Positions 38,613-47,785 are shown, counted from the stretch's first letter. The stretch is 64,000 nucleotides of DNA from Robiginitomaculum sp. (GCA_021776615.1 JAJFFO010000021.1:62001-126000); one strand, 5' to 3'. The notes: generated by a model from the sequence alone, not told the origin. A program made the numbers and translations.

Positions 38613-39158
38613 CTAAAACCCACTGCCGGGTTGCCGCAGGAACGCCTCTTCCTCTTTCGTGCTTTGCCGCCCTAAAACCGCATTGCGGTGCACAAACCGG
38701 CCAAACCTGTCAATAATCGCCTTGTGTTGCACCGCCGATCGGTAGTTACTTTCAAGACCTTGGGCACTGAACAAGCGAAGCGAGAGCGCCTGATCATCAG
38801 TGTTTTCACTATGCATAATTGGCATATAGAGAAAGGCCTTCTGCGCGCCCTCCAATTGCTGGTCCTGCGCCGCTGCCATCGCCGCTTTGCTTAACATCAG
38901 CGCTTGCCGGTCAGTGGCAAAGGCTTTGGCGGTCCCGCGAAACATATTGCGCGGAAATTGGTCGAGCACAATGATGCTGGCCAAGGTCTCATCGGTGGTT
39001 TTGCCAAGCTGTGGCTCAAGCGCCGCAAGTTCGGCATATAATGCGCCGAAGCGCGAAATCATAAGCGCGTCGAGCTTTGGGTCTTTCACAAACCATTGTT
39101 TAGGTACCAATTCATCGAACCAAAACTGCAGTACCGGCAAAGCGATATTTTGTTTCAT
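38613..39158 (-). CDS. DUF924 family protein
   Basis: The 181-residue helical protein matches DUF924 (TPR-like fold) through VLQFWFDELVPKQWFVKDPKLDALMISRFGALYAEL, SIIVLDQFPRNMFRGTAKAFATDRQAL and FLYMPIMHSENTDDQ. No biochemical role is established. The start at 39158 follows GAG and fits the family; the longer frame to 39227 runs through the GC-rich hairpin region and is rejected. It is upstream of flgB on the same strand, 98 bp apart. Confidence 0.88.
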   Translation of the reverse strand: MKQNIALPVLQFWFDELVPKQWFVKDPKLDALMISRFGALYAELAALEPQLGKTTDETLASIIVLDQFPRNMFRGTAKAFATDRQALMLSKAAMAAAQDQQLEGAQKAFLYMPIMHSENTDDQALSLRLFSAQGLESNYRSAVQHKAIIDRFGRFVHRNAVLGRQSTKEEEAFLRQPGSGF

Positions 39159-39172
39159 CTTTATTATCTCGC

Positions 39173-39290
39173 AGCGCGAAAAGCGCCTCCGACGGGGCGG
39201 CGAACGATCGCCGGGGTGCGGTCGCACCCTGGGGGGTTGGAGTTTAAAAATTCTCCTTTTTGCGCCGGCTACGCCGCCAATAATTTATGC
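39173..39290. other. GC-rich structured intergenic region between DUF924 gene and fliO
   Basis: The region contains a perfect hairpin GGGTGCG-GT-CGCACCC at 39214-39229, a near-palindrome GGCGAACGATCGCC at 39199-39212, and a GGAG/CTCC hairpin followed by TTTTT near 39239-39262. It is much more GC-rich and structured than other spacers here. It could be an extragenic palindromic element or a leader; no gene is evident in it. Confidence 0.45.
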
Positions 39291-39305
39291 TTAACGAAAC
39301 CTTAA
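39291..39305 (+). promoter_or_regulatory. Perfect CtrA-type box upstream of fliO-fliP
   Basis: TTAA-N7-TTAA is matched exactly (TTAACGAAACCTTAA), 55 bp before the fliO start. In Caulobacter relatives this box binds the cell-cycle regulator CtrA, which turns on class II flagellar genes including export components such as FliO/FliP. Binding is inferred from the match and the gene downstream. Confidence 0.65.
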
Positions 39306-39359
39306 TACGCAAGGCGCAAAAGTCCGGTTGGTAATCCCCTCTGCACTAGGATGCGCACG

Positions 39360-39665
39360 ATGGAATTTTTCGACGCTGGCCGCTATATCGCCGGTTTATT
39401 ATTTACCGTCGGCCTGATTTTTGGCCTGTGGTATCTGGCCCGCAAATATATGCCCGCTTTGCTCACCGGTGCGCCGGCTAATGACCGCAAAACCCTGAAA
39501 ATCAGTGAAAGTCTGGCTCTTGATCCGCGAAGGCGGGTGGTGGTGGTCAATAGTGGCGCGCGCGAACATATAGTGTTGCTGGGCATAACCCATGACCTGC
39601 TGATTGAAAGCCGCGACGCCGTCCCCGCACCAGATCACGCTGAACCCATCGGGGGAAGCTTGTAA
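39360..39665 (+). CDS. fliO: Flagellar biosynthetic protein FliO
   Basis: FliO assists assembly of the FliP export pore. The 101-residue protein has one N-terminal transmembrane helix (YIAGLLFTVGLIFGLWYLARKYMP) and a cytoplasmic tail with KISESLALDPRRRVVVVNSGAREHIVLLGITHDLLI, the FliO pattern. ATG codons occur at 39351 and 39360; AGGA is correctly spaced only for the second. The stop overlaps fliP in TAATG. Confidence 0.88.
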   Translation: MEFFDAGRYIAGLLFTVGLIFGLWYLARKYMPALLTGAPANDRKTLKISESLALDPRRRVVVVNSGAREHIVLLGITHDLLIESRDAVPAPDHAEPIGGSL

Positions 39666-40405
39666 TGCGCAGCGTAAAGATACTTATTTTGGCCGGGTTG
39701 AGCCTGTGCGCGCTGCTGGTATTTACCGGGCCCGCTTTCGCCCAGTCAGTGACCATTGACGCCGGACAAGAAGGCGCGTTGACCAATCGTGTATTGCAAC
39801 TCATTGCCCTGCTGACCGTATTGTCGCTGGCACCTTCCATCATCATCATGACCACCAGCTTTGTGCGCATTGTTGTGGTTTTGTCGCTTTTGCGCACCGC
39901 CTCCGGTCTACAACAGGCACCGCCCAATATGGTGCTGGTATCGCTGGCCATATTCCTCACCGCTTTCATCATGGCCCCGGTATTTCAAAAAAGTTATACG
40001 GACGGCATTGAGCCATTGATGAATGAGCAGATCGAAATGGCCGACGCCTTTACGCTCAGCACCGCACCGATCAAGACCTTTATGCTGGCCCATACCCGTG
40101 AAGCAGATTTGGCACTGTTTTTGGGGATGTCCGATGGGCCGATACCGACCACTGCCGAAGAAACCCCGTTGCATGTGGTGGCGCCCGCTTTCATGATTTC
40201 AGAATTACGCATAGCGTTTGAGATCGGCTTTTTGTATTTCATACCGTTTTTGGTTATCGATCTGGTTGTTTCCAGTATTTTGATGTCCATGGGTATGATG
40301 ATGCTGCCGCCCGTGGTGATATCCTTACCATTTAAACTCATTTTCTTTGTGTTGATTGATGGCTGGCAATTGGTAGTTGGCAGCTTGCTCAATAGCTATA
40401 AATAG
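39665..40405 (+). CDS. fliP: Flagellar export pore protein FliP
   Basis: FliP forms the core of the flagellar type III export gate with FliQ and FliR. The 246-residue protein has a signal peptide (to about AFA-QS), then LLTVLSLAPSIIIMTTSFVRIVVVLSLLRTASGLQQAPPNMVLVSLAIFLTAFIM and the C-terminal block FLVIDLVVSSILMSMGMMMLPPVVISLPFKLIFFVLIDGW, all family hallmarks. FliQ and FliR are not adjacent. Confidence 0.97.
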   Translation: MRSVKILILAGLSLCALLVFTGPAFAQSVTIDAGQEGALTNRVLQLIALLTVLSLAPSIIIMTTSFVRIVVVLSLLRTASGLQQAPPNMVLVSLAIFLTAFIMAPVFQKSYTDGIEPLMNEQIEMADAFTLSTAPIKTFMLAHTREADLALFLGMSDGPIPTTAEETPLHVVAPAFMISELRIAFEIGFLYFIPFLVIDLVVSSILMSMGMMMLPPVVISLPFKLIFFVLIDGWQLVVGSLLNSYK

Positions 40406-40515
40406 CAAAAAGGGGGCTATCGCGCGGTTTTACCGTTGACGCGGCGGCAAGAAATAAACAATGTTCACGCCAGCCAATAATATTGCGAATAATAACCAAA
40501 AACAGCGAAGTCAGC

Positions 40516-40962
40516 GTGAAAAAAACAATCCTTTGCACCATCATTGCAACGCTCAACGCGGCACACGCTTATGCGCTGGATGTGGAAGGTGTGTGGCATC
40601 CGCCGGGCAAAAATTCCATAGTGGAAATATCTGATTGTGGTGATGGTACGCCGTGCGGGAGAATCGTATGGATCAACCCGGAAACCATCGCGCCTGAAAA
40701 TCGCCATACCGTGCTGCGTGATAAAAACAATTCAGACCCCACGCTTCGGGATGCCCCCCTCATTGACCTGATCATTCTGAATAGCTTCAAACACAAAAAT
40801 AATCGCTGGAAAAGCGGCCGCATTTATGACCCTGAAAATGGTAAATCATATCGCTCCATTATTGCGCTGCAGCCCGATGGCGACCTAAAGGTGAAGGGCT
40901 GCATCGGTCCTTTTTGCCAAAGTCAGATTTGGACAAAAGCCAGTACTGCCGACATTCGATGA
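40516..40962 (+). CDS. Exported DUF2147 protein
   Basis: The 148-residue protein starts at a GTG with a signal peptide (KKTILCTIIATLNAAHAYA) and the DUF2147 domain begins LDVEGVWHPPGKNSIVEISDCGDGTPCGRIVWI. The GRIYDPENGKSYRSIIAL and LKVKGCIGPFCQSQIWTKA motifs complete the family pattern, including a probable disulfide Cys pair. A TTG at 40483 is in frame upstream but would bury the signal peptide. The family is periplasmic and of unknown function. Confidence 0.82.
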   Translation: MKKTILCTIIATLNAAHAYALDVEGVWHPPGKNSIVEISDCGDGTPCGRIVWINPETIAPENRHTVLRDKNNSDPTLRDAPLIDLIILNSFKHKNNRWKSGRIYDPENGKSYRSIIALQPDGDLKVKGCIGPFCQSQIWTKASTADIR

Positions 40963-40998
40963 CCAATGCCTTCGCCGCACCATGAAAAGAGAAAAGCA

Positions 40999-42282
40999 AT
41001 GACACCGTTCAAGCCCACCAGATTACTCGCCATTCTTTGCCTTGCCCTCGCCTCTTGTACGAGTGTGCCTGCTTATGAAACGGCACCCCAAATTGTGGTG
41101 GCCGCTCCCGATGCGGCAAACGCAGATCTGGCACGGGCGCGGCGCATTGATGCCCTGCTTGGCACCTTGGTGGCAAAAGGTGCCGTACCCGGCGCTTCCG
41201 CCCTGGTCAGAAGTGGTGATGAGGAAGTGTATTTTAATGCCTTTGGCATGCAGGACCGCGAAAGCCAAACGCCATTCACGCGCGATACCATTGGCCGCAT
41301 TTATTCAATGACCAAACCAATAACCGCCACCGCATTGATGATGTTGTTTGATGAGGGAAAATTCGCGCTTGATGACCCCTTGGCCAAACATCTGCCGGAA
41401 TTTGCAGACCTCAAAGTCTTTGCTGGCGAAAACGAAGATGGCGAGCCTATTTTGGTCTCCCCGGCCCGCGCCCCGACCGTGCGCGATGTGCTGCGCCATA
41501 CCGCCGGTCTCACCTATGGGGTATTTAGCGAAACCCCGGTCGACATGATGTATCGCGAGAAAGACATTCTCGGTTATACGCGCACCAACACAGAATTTAG
41601 CGCGGACCTCGCTACCCTGCCGCTATTGGTGCAACCCGGCAGTTATTGGATTTATAGCGTCTCTTCGGACGTTCAGGGCCGGTTGGTCGAAGCCTTGTCC
41701 GGCCAAAGCCTTGGCGAGTTCATGCAAAAACGGATTTTGACGCCCCTTCGCATGAAGGACACCGGCTTCACCGTTCCGGCTGACCAGCACGGACGTTTCG
41801 GCCCCGTCTATCAGCTAACCAAGAAAGGACCCACGCGCCTTGAGGATGATGACAGCTTTTTAGTTAACCAGCCCTTCCTTACCGACATGGCGTTTGAGAG
41901 CGGCGGCGGCGGCTTGACCTCAACCATTGACGATTACATGCGCTTTGCGCTGATGCTGCAAAATGACGGTGTCGGGAATGGGCAACGCCTCATCGCAGCA
42001 GAAACCCTGGCGATGATGCGCGCCGATCAATTAGGCGACATCAACCATGGCGGTTTGGACCGGGGCATGAGCTATGGGCTTGGCTTTGGTGTACAAAGTG
42101 AAATGCCTGATGGTGCCCTGTACGCGCAGGGCTCATTTTTCTGGGGTGGGATGGCCGGAACCTTCTTTTTCGTTGATCCCGCCAACGACCTTACCGTGGT
42201 GTTCTTTACCCAGCTTATTGGCGCCGATGCGCTAAAATTGCGCGAACAATTCGCCGCCGCTATTTATGGCGCGCCGCAATAG
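40999..42282 (+). CDS. Serine hydrolase, class C beta-lactamase/EstB-like lipoprotein
   Basis: The 427-residue protein carries a lipobox LASC with Cys20, so it is probably a lipid-anchored envelope enzyme. The catalytic S-x-x-K is Ser103-Met-Thr-Lys106 in YSMTKP, followed by the Y-S-V element with Tyr219 and the conserved HTAGLTYG. The KTG-type third motif is replaced by a HGG/GGM-type region as in EstB-like esterases. Esterase or peptidase action is more likely than antibiotic resistance. It ends at a bidirectional terminator. Confidence 0.85.
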   Translation: MTPFKPTRLLAILCLALASCTSVPAYETAPQIVVAAPDAANADLARARRIDALLGTLVAKGAVPGASALVRSGDEEVYFNAFGMQDRESQTPFTRDTIGRIYSMTKPITATALMMLFDEGKFALDDPLAKHLPEFADLKVFAGENEDGEPILVSPARAPTVRDVLRHTAGLTYGVFSETPVDMMYREKDILGYTRTNTEFSADLATLPLLVQPGSYWIYSVSSDVQGRLVEALSGQSLGEFMQKRILTPLRMKDTGFTVPADQHGRFGPVYQLTKKGPTRLEDDDSFLVNQPFLTDMAFESGGGGLTSTIDDYMRFALMLQNDGVGNGQRLIAAETLAMMRADQLGDINHGGLDRGMSYGLGFGVQSEMPDGALYAQGSFFWGGMAGTFFFVDPANDLTVVFFTQLIGADALKLREQFAAAIYGAPQ

Positions 42283-42374
42283 CCACACTGGGTCTAAAAC
42301 CAAAACCCACCATGGCGAGACAATTATATCGCCTTAGTCGGCGTAGATTGTCGCACCAAACAGCCTGCCATAAA

Positions 42375-42404
42375 AAAAGGCCACCGGGTTTCCGGTGGCC
42401 TTTT
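42375..42404. terminator. Bidirectional rho-independent terminator
   Basis: GGCCACCGG and CCGGTGGCC form a perfect 9-bp stem with the loop GTTT, flanked by AAAA and TTTT. It lies between the convergent ends of the serine hydrolase and the TonB-dependent receptor. Confidence 0.95.
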
Positions 42405-42426
42405 CCTTAACAAGTGTCTCGGTGGA

Positions 42427-44643
42427 TCAGCCGCCGAAGCGCTTTTTCAAACGAACACCAAATTCGGCGCGGTCATTACTGCGAACGACGCCAACAAAAC
42501 CAGCTTGTTGCAAGCGGCCCTGGTCATAAACTTCGTTGAAGATGTTTTCACCATAAACGCCAAGCGTCCAACCACCATCGGTCGATTCATAATCAAGCGA
42601 GAAACCAACCAGATCACGACTAGCGATCTTTTCGCTGGCCCGATTGACCGACTGACCGAACATGCTGCCACGGAAAGAATAGTCAGCATTGAAGGTAACA
42701 TTGTCGCCATTATCCAACGGCACAGAAATCTTCGGTGCAATGGAGAACGTCAATTCAGGGGTCAGCGCAGGCGCATCACCAAGACCAATGCCGATCGTGC
42801 CCGGATTAACCTGACGGATTTCTGCATCCATATAACCAATCGACGCATTCAAGCTGAAATTGTCGCTCAAATACAGCGTGCCTTCGGCCTCAATACCGCG
42901 AGAGCGCGATTTACCAGCGTTTTCAATAATGGTGACAAAGCCACCACCAGCGGTGGTGATTGAAAATGGCAAAGCCAGATCATTATATTCTGTCCAGAAA
43001 CCAGACAACATGACCGTGAAGTAATCTGAAACCGGGCCTTTTAGACCAATTTCATAATTGGTTGAGGTGGTTTTATCGAAAGACTCAAACTGAGCCGGTC
43101 CACCAAAGGGCCGAGGTGGAAAGCCACCGGTCTGATAACCACGTTGTACTTGACCATAAACATAGATGTCATCTTGCACATTATAGCTGGCATTGACGTC
43201 CCAAGTTACCGCATCAAAGCTTTCGCTGAGGAATTTGCGGCTGGCAAAAGTTGGGAATTGCGCATCCGCATCTTTTTCGTCGCGCGAAAAGCGAATACCG
43301 CCGCCGATGGAAAGACGATCGGAAACCGCGTATTTAATGTTGGTATACGCTGCATAGCTATCGGTTTTCTGATTGAGATCAAAAAAGCCAAAATCACCAA
43401 AGCCTTCAACTGCACCCGGCGTGTTAAACGGGCTAAACACCCAAGGACCGGATTCGGTTTCGCCAACTTCGTGGAAATAATACAAACCGCTGACAAAATC
43501 GAGCGCGCCATATTGGCCGTTCAATTGTAGCTCAATGGAAGATTGCTGGGCATTACCGTTTTCAGGAAATTCCGACAGATGAAGTTCCGACGCATCATCG
43601 TCCAAGCCGCCGGTGTAATCGGAGCTGCGATAGCTGGCCAGCACTTTGGCGGTCAGGTTTTCATTGGCTTCAAATTCTGAAGTGATTGAGAAACCAAAGG
43701 TTTCATTGGTGGTCGAATCCAGACCAGCAACCGTAGTGTTATTGTCGTCCGGGTCAGCAGGAAGAAGGCTGGCGTTCAACAGTGGGAAGCCACCATCAAA
43801 AATGTTGTTTGGATCTGGTGCCGGGATCGAAGGGTCAAACTCGATGGTGTAAGGCGACAAGCCATTGTGAGCGCTTGAACCGTCCAAGGAGAAAACTGTC
43901 GAGAAGCGGTCATTTGGCTGCCATTTGGCGGTGATGCGACCACTAAACTCATTCTCTTCGCCAACGCGCTTGTCGGCGGTGGCAAGGTTTAGAAAATCGC
44001 CAACGCCATTGCGGTGCTTAAAGGCGCCGCTCATGGCCACGGCCCATTCATCATTCATCGCAAAGTTTGAGTAGAAGTCTGCTGCCGCGCGGCCATGGGT
44101 TCCGCCTTTGACGCTAACCGTTGCTTCTTCTTCAGAACCCGGCTGCTTGGAGATAATGTTTACCGCGCCGCCAAGGGTGTTACGCCCATAAAGCGTACCT
44201 TGTGGGCCGCGCAACACTTCGATGCGCTCGATATTGTTCAAGGACAGGTTCGAACCCATTTGGCGACCCAAATAGACGCCGTCAAGATAAACCCCGACAC
44301 CGGGATCGGTGGTAATGATGTGGTCTTGCAAGCCAATACCGCGAATAAACACTGCCGCTTGTGCGGTGTTACCCACGCCATAGCGGGAAATGGTCAAATT
44401 CGGAACATATTTGCCGACATCATCCAAATTGGAAATATTGCGATCTTCGAGCATTTTTGGCGTGAATGCGCTGATTGCCGTAGGCGTTTCGAACAGGTTT
44501 TCTTCCCGTTTACGCGCCGTAACAATAATTTCGTCGTCGCGTGCGCTCTGCGCACTTGCCGGCGTGGCGACAATGCCCGCCGTCATTACCAATGCAAGAC
44601 TGCTCAACGCGGTCCCACCGAGGCCAAGTGATTTTATGCTCAT
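42427..44643 (-). CDS. TonB-dependent outer-membrane receptor
   Basis: The 738-residue protein has a signal peptide (to ASA-QS), a TonB-box-like DEIIVTARKREENL, a plug domain (AAVFIRGIGLQDHIITTDPGVGVYLDGVYLGRQ, then ERIEVLRGPQGTLYGRNTLGGAVNII) and a beta-barrel ending in phenylalanine-like GVRLKKRFGG. This resembles the large unclassified receptor group of oligotrophic alphaproteobacteria; the substrate is unknown. GGGA precedes the ATG at 44643. There is no visible Fur box or partner transporter. Confidence 0.92.
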   Translation of the reverse strand: MSIKSLGLGGTALSSLALVMTAGIVATPASAQSARDDEIIVTARKREENLFETPTAISAFTPKMLEDRNISNLDDVGKYVPNLTISRYGVGNTAQAAVFIRGIGLQDHIITTDPGVGVYLDGVYLGRQMGSNLSLNNIERIEVLRGPQGTLYGRNTLGGAVNIISKQPGSEEEATVSVKGGTHGRAAADFYSNFAMNDEWAVAMSGAFKHRNGVGDFLNLATADKRVGEENEFSGRITAKWQPNDRFSTVFSLDGSSAHNGLSPYTIEFDPSIPAPDPNNIFDGGFPLLNASLLPADPDDNNTTVAGLDSTTNETFGFSITSEFEANENLTAKVLASYRSSDYTGGLDDDASELHLSEFPENGNAQQSSIELQLNGQYGALDFVSGLYYFHEVGETESGPWVFSPFNTPGAVEGFGDFGFFDLNQKTDSYAAYTNIKYAVSDRLSIGGGIRFSRDEKDADAQFPTFASRKFLSESFDAVTWDVNASYNVQDDIYVYGQVQRGYQTGGFPPRPFGGPAQFESFDKTTSTNYEIGLKGPVSDYFTVMLSGFWTEYNDLALPFSITTAGGGFVTIIENAGKSRSRGIEAEGTLYLSDNFSLNASIGYMDAEIRQVNPGTIGIGLGDAPALTPELTFSIAPKISVPLDNGDNVTFNADYSFRGSMFGQSVNRASEKIASRDLVGFSLDYESTDGGWTLGVYGENIFNEVYDQGRLQQAGFVGVVRSNDRAEFGVRLKKRFGG

Positions 44644-44851
44644 GATTTTTCCCAAGACTACGGGCGCGTTTGCGCCTCTATTACGCCAAATGGCATGCTG
44701 TGTTGTGTAGGCAGGGTACGATTCAATGAGTCTGGGTGGCGGTCAAAGGGTATTTGACAAAAACCTGACCGTTTGAACAAGTTTTTATGAAAGTGTTGCA
44801 AGATGAACACCATAACCGGCGAAATTACCCATTCCCCCCCTTAGAAGGTCA

Positions 44852-45658
44852 CTATTTTTGACCCGTAACAAAATATGCGCTTAGCGGCATCACCGCCTGC
44901 TCCTGAGCAAAAGCGGCTTCCAATGCCGTTTGAATAGCTTGCGCCATTTGCTCAGGATCAGCATTGCGATCACGCAGTTCTTCGCACAGGGGATTGCCAT
45001 AAACTAGGGCATTGGCGAATGAGCGGATCGACGGAATGACCTTGCTGATCGGCCGGTGTTCAACCTCAACCGCAGAAAAACCGGCCTCCATTATCTCTCG
45101 CCGCACTTCGTCGGGGTCGTTATAGTGAAACGGCACCTTGTAAAACCCCGGCGGGTCGGCAGGCAGCGCTTCTTCAACCACTTTTTGCGTAATTGCTGCG
45201 AAGGGGTTTTGCGCATGGGAATCCCAAACGCTGAAAATATATTTCCCGCCCTTGCGTAAAACTCGATGGACTTCTCGATAAGACTGAACCTTGTCAGGAA
45301 AGAACATGACGCCAAACTGGCAGGCAATGACGTCGACAGATTGATCCTCAAATGGGATGTTCATCGCATCAACGACTTCAAATGAAACTCGATCAGCGCT
45401 TTTGATTTTCTCGCGGGCAATCGCCAACATCGGCGCATTTAAATCGCTGGCAATGATCTCGCATTCTGGGACAAGCTGTTCGCTGAGCAGGTGTGTCACA
45501 ACCCCGGTCCCGGCGGCGAGTTCCAACACCTTTGTCGGCTTTAACGCCAATACGCGATTGGCCATTTCGCGCGCATAATCTTCGAAAATTACCGGCACCA
45601 GTCCGGTTTCATAAATTTGCGGAATTGTCCCGGTAAAATTTGAGGCGGTTTTATTCAT
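44852..45658 (-). CDS. Class I SAM-dependent methyltransferase (UbiE/COQ5-like)
   Basis: The 268-residue protein has motif I VLELAAGTGVVTHLL, the acidic IIASDLNAPML, and the ubiE-type run FEDQSVDVIACQFGVMFFPDKVQSYREVHRVLRKGGKYIFSVWD. GGGAGA lies 7 bases before the chosen ATG (45658); the frame continues upstream without further support. The substrate is unknown. It stands alone between the TonB receptor and the flagellar genes. Confidence 0.83.
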   Translation of the reverse strand: MNKTASNFTGTIPQIYETGLVPVIFEDYAREMANRVLALKPTKVLELAAGTGVVTHLLSEQLVPECEIIASDLNAPMLAIAREKIKSADRVSFEVVDAMNIPFEDQSVDVIACQFGVMFFPDKVQSYREVHRVLRKGGKYIFSVWDSHAQNPFAAITQKVVEEALPADPPGFYKVPFHYNDPDEVRREIMEAGFSAVEVEHRPISKVIPSIRSFANALVYGNPLCEELRDRNADPEQMAQAIQTALEAAFAQEQAVMPLSAYFVTGQK

Positions 45659-45797
45659 TTTCAAATCTCCCATTATCGGCATTGGCGTTGCTATTTGACC
45701 TATACTTTTCACATAGCGATGGTCGCGTCCAAGACCCAAGCCCTAAAATACAGGCACTTTCCAAATTTACTTGGGGCGGTCACGCTTATGCAGGCAA

Positions 45798-46241
45798 TCA
45801 AACTTCGCGGTTTAAGGTAAGCGCCATAGCTGCATTATCAGCGGCAACCCGGCCATTAGCGCCATAGCCATGCATACGTCGGCGGTTGGTTGCCGCCTCT
45901 TCGGCGATGGCGTGCACCAAACCTTCGGTAAGCTCGCGCACGGTACCTGCGGCGAGGTTATTGGCCTTAAGTGCTGCATCAAACGCCAAAGTTTCACTTC
46001 TTAACGAGGCCCGCAAATTCGCCGGCGCGTCAGCAATCAGGTCCGGGTTTTTGGCGATCCGCGCAGTTTCCAAACGATAGGTCGTGGCCAGGATGTTCTT
46101 TTCTTTGGAAAACGGCTCAGCCTCATGGGGCGTGCGCGCCTCAAAAAACGCGGTTTCGCGCTCAATCATCTTTTTAAGGCGCTGGGTGAGCACAATCATC
46201 TGTTCTGCCCGATCGGCAGAATCATGCGCGTGCAAGGCCAT
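45798..46241 (-). CDS. FlbY/FlgN-like flagellar protein
   Basis: The 147-residue helical protein starts with a long coiled helix (AEQMIVLTQRLKKMIERETAFFEARTPHEAEPFSKEKNILATTYRLE) that resembles FlgN-type export chaperones for hook-associated proteins, and ends RRMHGYGANGRVA. In Caulobacter relatives a gene of this kind (FlbY) lies next to flgI/flgJ. Its ATG overlaps the flgJ stop by one base. The flagellar role is inferred mostly from position. Confidence 0.65.
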   Translation of the reverse strand: MALHAHDSADRAEQMIVLTQRLKKMIERETAFFEARTPHEAEPFSKEKNILATTYRLETARIAKNPDLIADAPANLRASLRSETLAFDAALKANNLAAGTVRELTEGLVHAIAEEAATNRRRMHGYGANGRVAADNAAMALTLNREV

Positions 46242-46666
46242 TATTCGTCCTCTCCGTGAAATGCTTTCTGAGACGTAATTTGGGGTGCGATTTGGGGCGT
46301 GCTCTGAGACGCGATTTGGGGTTTGGCCTGAGACTTTGGCTGGGACTCAATGCCCTGAAGGCGCAATATCTCGGTCTTCAGCTGGTCAGAAAGACCAATG
46401 CCGCCATTTTGGGCGAACACCTTGGCATATTCTTCTTGCAATAATCCCGAAAAAGCTTTCTCGCCGGCGCCGCCACCAAAAGGGCCGTCAGATTCCAGCC
46501 CGGAAAACATGCTTTGCACCATTTGGCCTAGAAAAAACGACTCAAATTCCCGCGCCACTTGCGCCGCTTGCGCCTCGGTACGGACCAGGCTGATGTCAGG
46601 CGCATTTGTGGGCTTTGTAGCAAGCGCTTGGGTAAGATAGGCGCTGGAAGCAAAAACGTCGGCCAT
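46241..46666 (-). CDS. flgJ: FlgJ-like rod-binding protein without muramidase domain
   Basis: The N-terminal 100 residues match the rod-binding domain of FlgJ (AAQVAREFESFFLGQMVQSMFSGLESDGPFGGGAGEKAFSGLLQEEYAKVFAQNGGIGLSDQL in parts). The C-terminal glucosaminidase of enterobacterial FlgJ is missing, as usual in alphaproteobacteria. The last 35 residues are a Gln/Ser/Pro repeat encoded by repeated GCGATTTGGGG units on the plus strand. It sits directly after flgI with no gap. Confidence 0.87.
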   Translation of the reverse strand: MADVFASSAYLTQALATKPTNAPDISLVRTEAQAAQVAREFESFFLGQMVQSMFSGLESDGPFGGGAGEKAFSGLLQEEYAKVFAQNGGIGLSDQLKTEILRLQGIESQPKSQAKPQIASQSTPQIAPQITSQKAFHGEDE

Positions 46667-47785
46667 TTACAACACCTCGATTTCCGCTTGCAGCGCGCCC
46701 GCCGCCTTGATTGATTGCAAAATGGTGATCATATCGCGCGGCGTCAGCCCCAGTGCATTCAGCCCGCCAACCAGATCTTTTAGCGCCACACCGTCTTTCA
46801 CCACCACCAGGCCAGTGCCCTTTTCTTCCTCAACGGAAACATTTGTGCGCGGCACCACCGTGGTCTCGCCGCCGGCAAAAGCGCCGGGTTGGCTGACTTG
46901 CGGGGTTTCTTCAATGGTAATGGTCAGATTGCCCTGGGCAATCGCCACCGTGCTGACCCGCACATTCTCGCCCATAACAATGACGCCGCTAACTTCGTCA
47001 ATAACCACTTTGGCTGGCAAATCTGGCTCTACCCGAAGCTGTTCAACATCGGCCAGCAGCGATATCATATCACCCTTCCAATTTGGTGGGCGGGTCAGTC
47101 GAATGGCGGTAGGGTTTAACGCCAGCGCCAATGGCAGGCCAGCATAAGAGTTAATCGCCCCGGCAACGCGCCGGGCCGTCGTTAGATCCGGATTACGCAA
47201 AGACAAACGCAGGCTGCTTTGCCCGGCAAGATCAAACCCGGTTTCGCGTTCAACAATGCCGCCATTAGATATCCGCCCGGCGGTCGGCACGCCTTGCGAG
47301 ATTGCCGCCGCATCTCCGCCAGCACTAAACCCGCCAATGGCAATCTGCCCTTGCGCGACCGCATAAATTTCGCCGTCCGCGCCCATTAATGGTGTAACCA
47401 ATAACTGTCCGCCCTGCAGACTTTCGGAATCGCCCATGGCCGAAACGGTAACGTCCACCCGCGATCCTTGCATGGCAAAACCGGACAAATTGGCGGTCAC
47501 CATCACCGCCGCCACATTGTCCGTATTCAAATTAGCCCCGCGGGTGTTAACCCCCAGGCGTTCCAGCATGGATTCCAGACTTTGCTTGGTAAACGGAGCG
47601 TTGCGCAAACTATCGCCCGTGCCATCAAGGCCCACCACAAGACCGTAGCCAACAAGCTGGTTCTCACGAATGCCCTCAATGTCGGCAATGTCCTTAATCC
47701 GCGTTCCGGCAAAGGCTGATGAAAGTGGAAAAACCAGCACCAAGCCTGCGAACAAAGCAAACACCACGCCTTTGAACTGAACCAT
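46667..47785 (-). CDS. flgI: Flagellar P-ring protein FlgI
   Basis: FlgI builds the P ring in the peptidoglycan layer. The 372-residue protein has a signal peptide (to about AFA-GT) and the family blocks RIKDIADIEGIRENQLVGYGLVVGLDGTGDS, VVVTANLSGFA-like sequence, and the C-terminal LVGGLNALGLTPRDMITILQSIKAAGALQAEIEVL. ATG codons occur at 47794 and 47785; GAGG touches the first and is well spaced for the second. A sigma-54 type promoter lies 40 bp upstream. Confidence 0.96.
   Translation of the reverse strand: MVQFKGVVFALFAGLVLVFPLSSAFAGTRIKDIADIEGIRENQLVGYGLVVGLDGTGDSLRNAPFTKQSLESMLERLGVNTRGANLNTDNVAAVMVTANLSGFAMQGSRVDVTVSAMGDSESLQGGQLLVTPLMGADGEIYAVAQGQIAIGGFSAGGDAAAISQGVPTAGRISNGGIVERETGFDLAGQSSLRLSLRNPDLTTARRVAGAINSYAGLPLALALNPTAIRLTRPPNWKGDMISLLADVEQLRVEPDLPAKVVIDEVSGVIVMGENVRVSTVAIAQGNLTITIEETPQVSQPGAFAGGETTVVPRTNVSVEEEKGTGLVVVKDGVALKDLVGGLNALGLTPRDMITILQSIKAAGALQAEIEVL

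Noticed and set aside
40999-42282. Antibiotic-resistance beta-lactamase
   Set aside because: It has the S-x-x-K motif, but the third motif and overall sequence fit EstB-like esterases or peptidases better.
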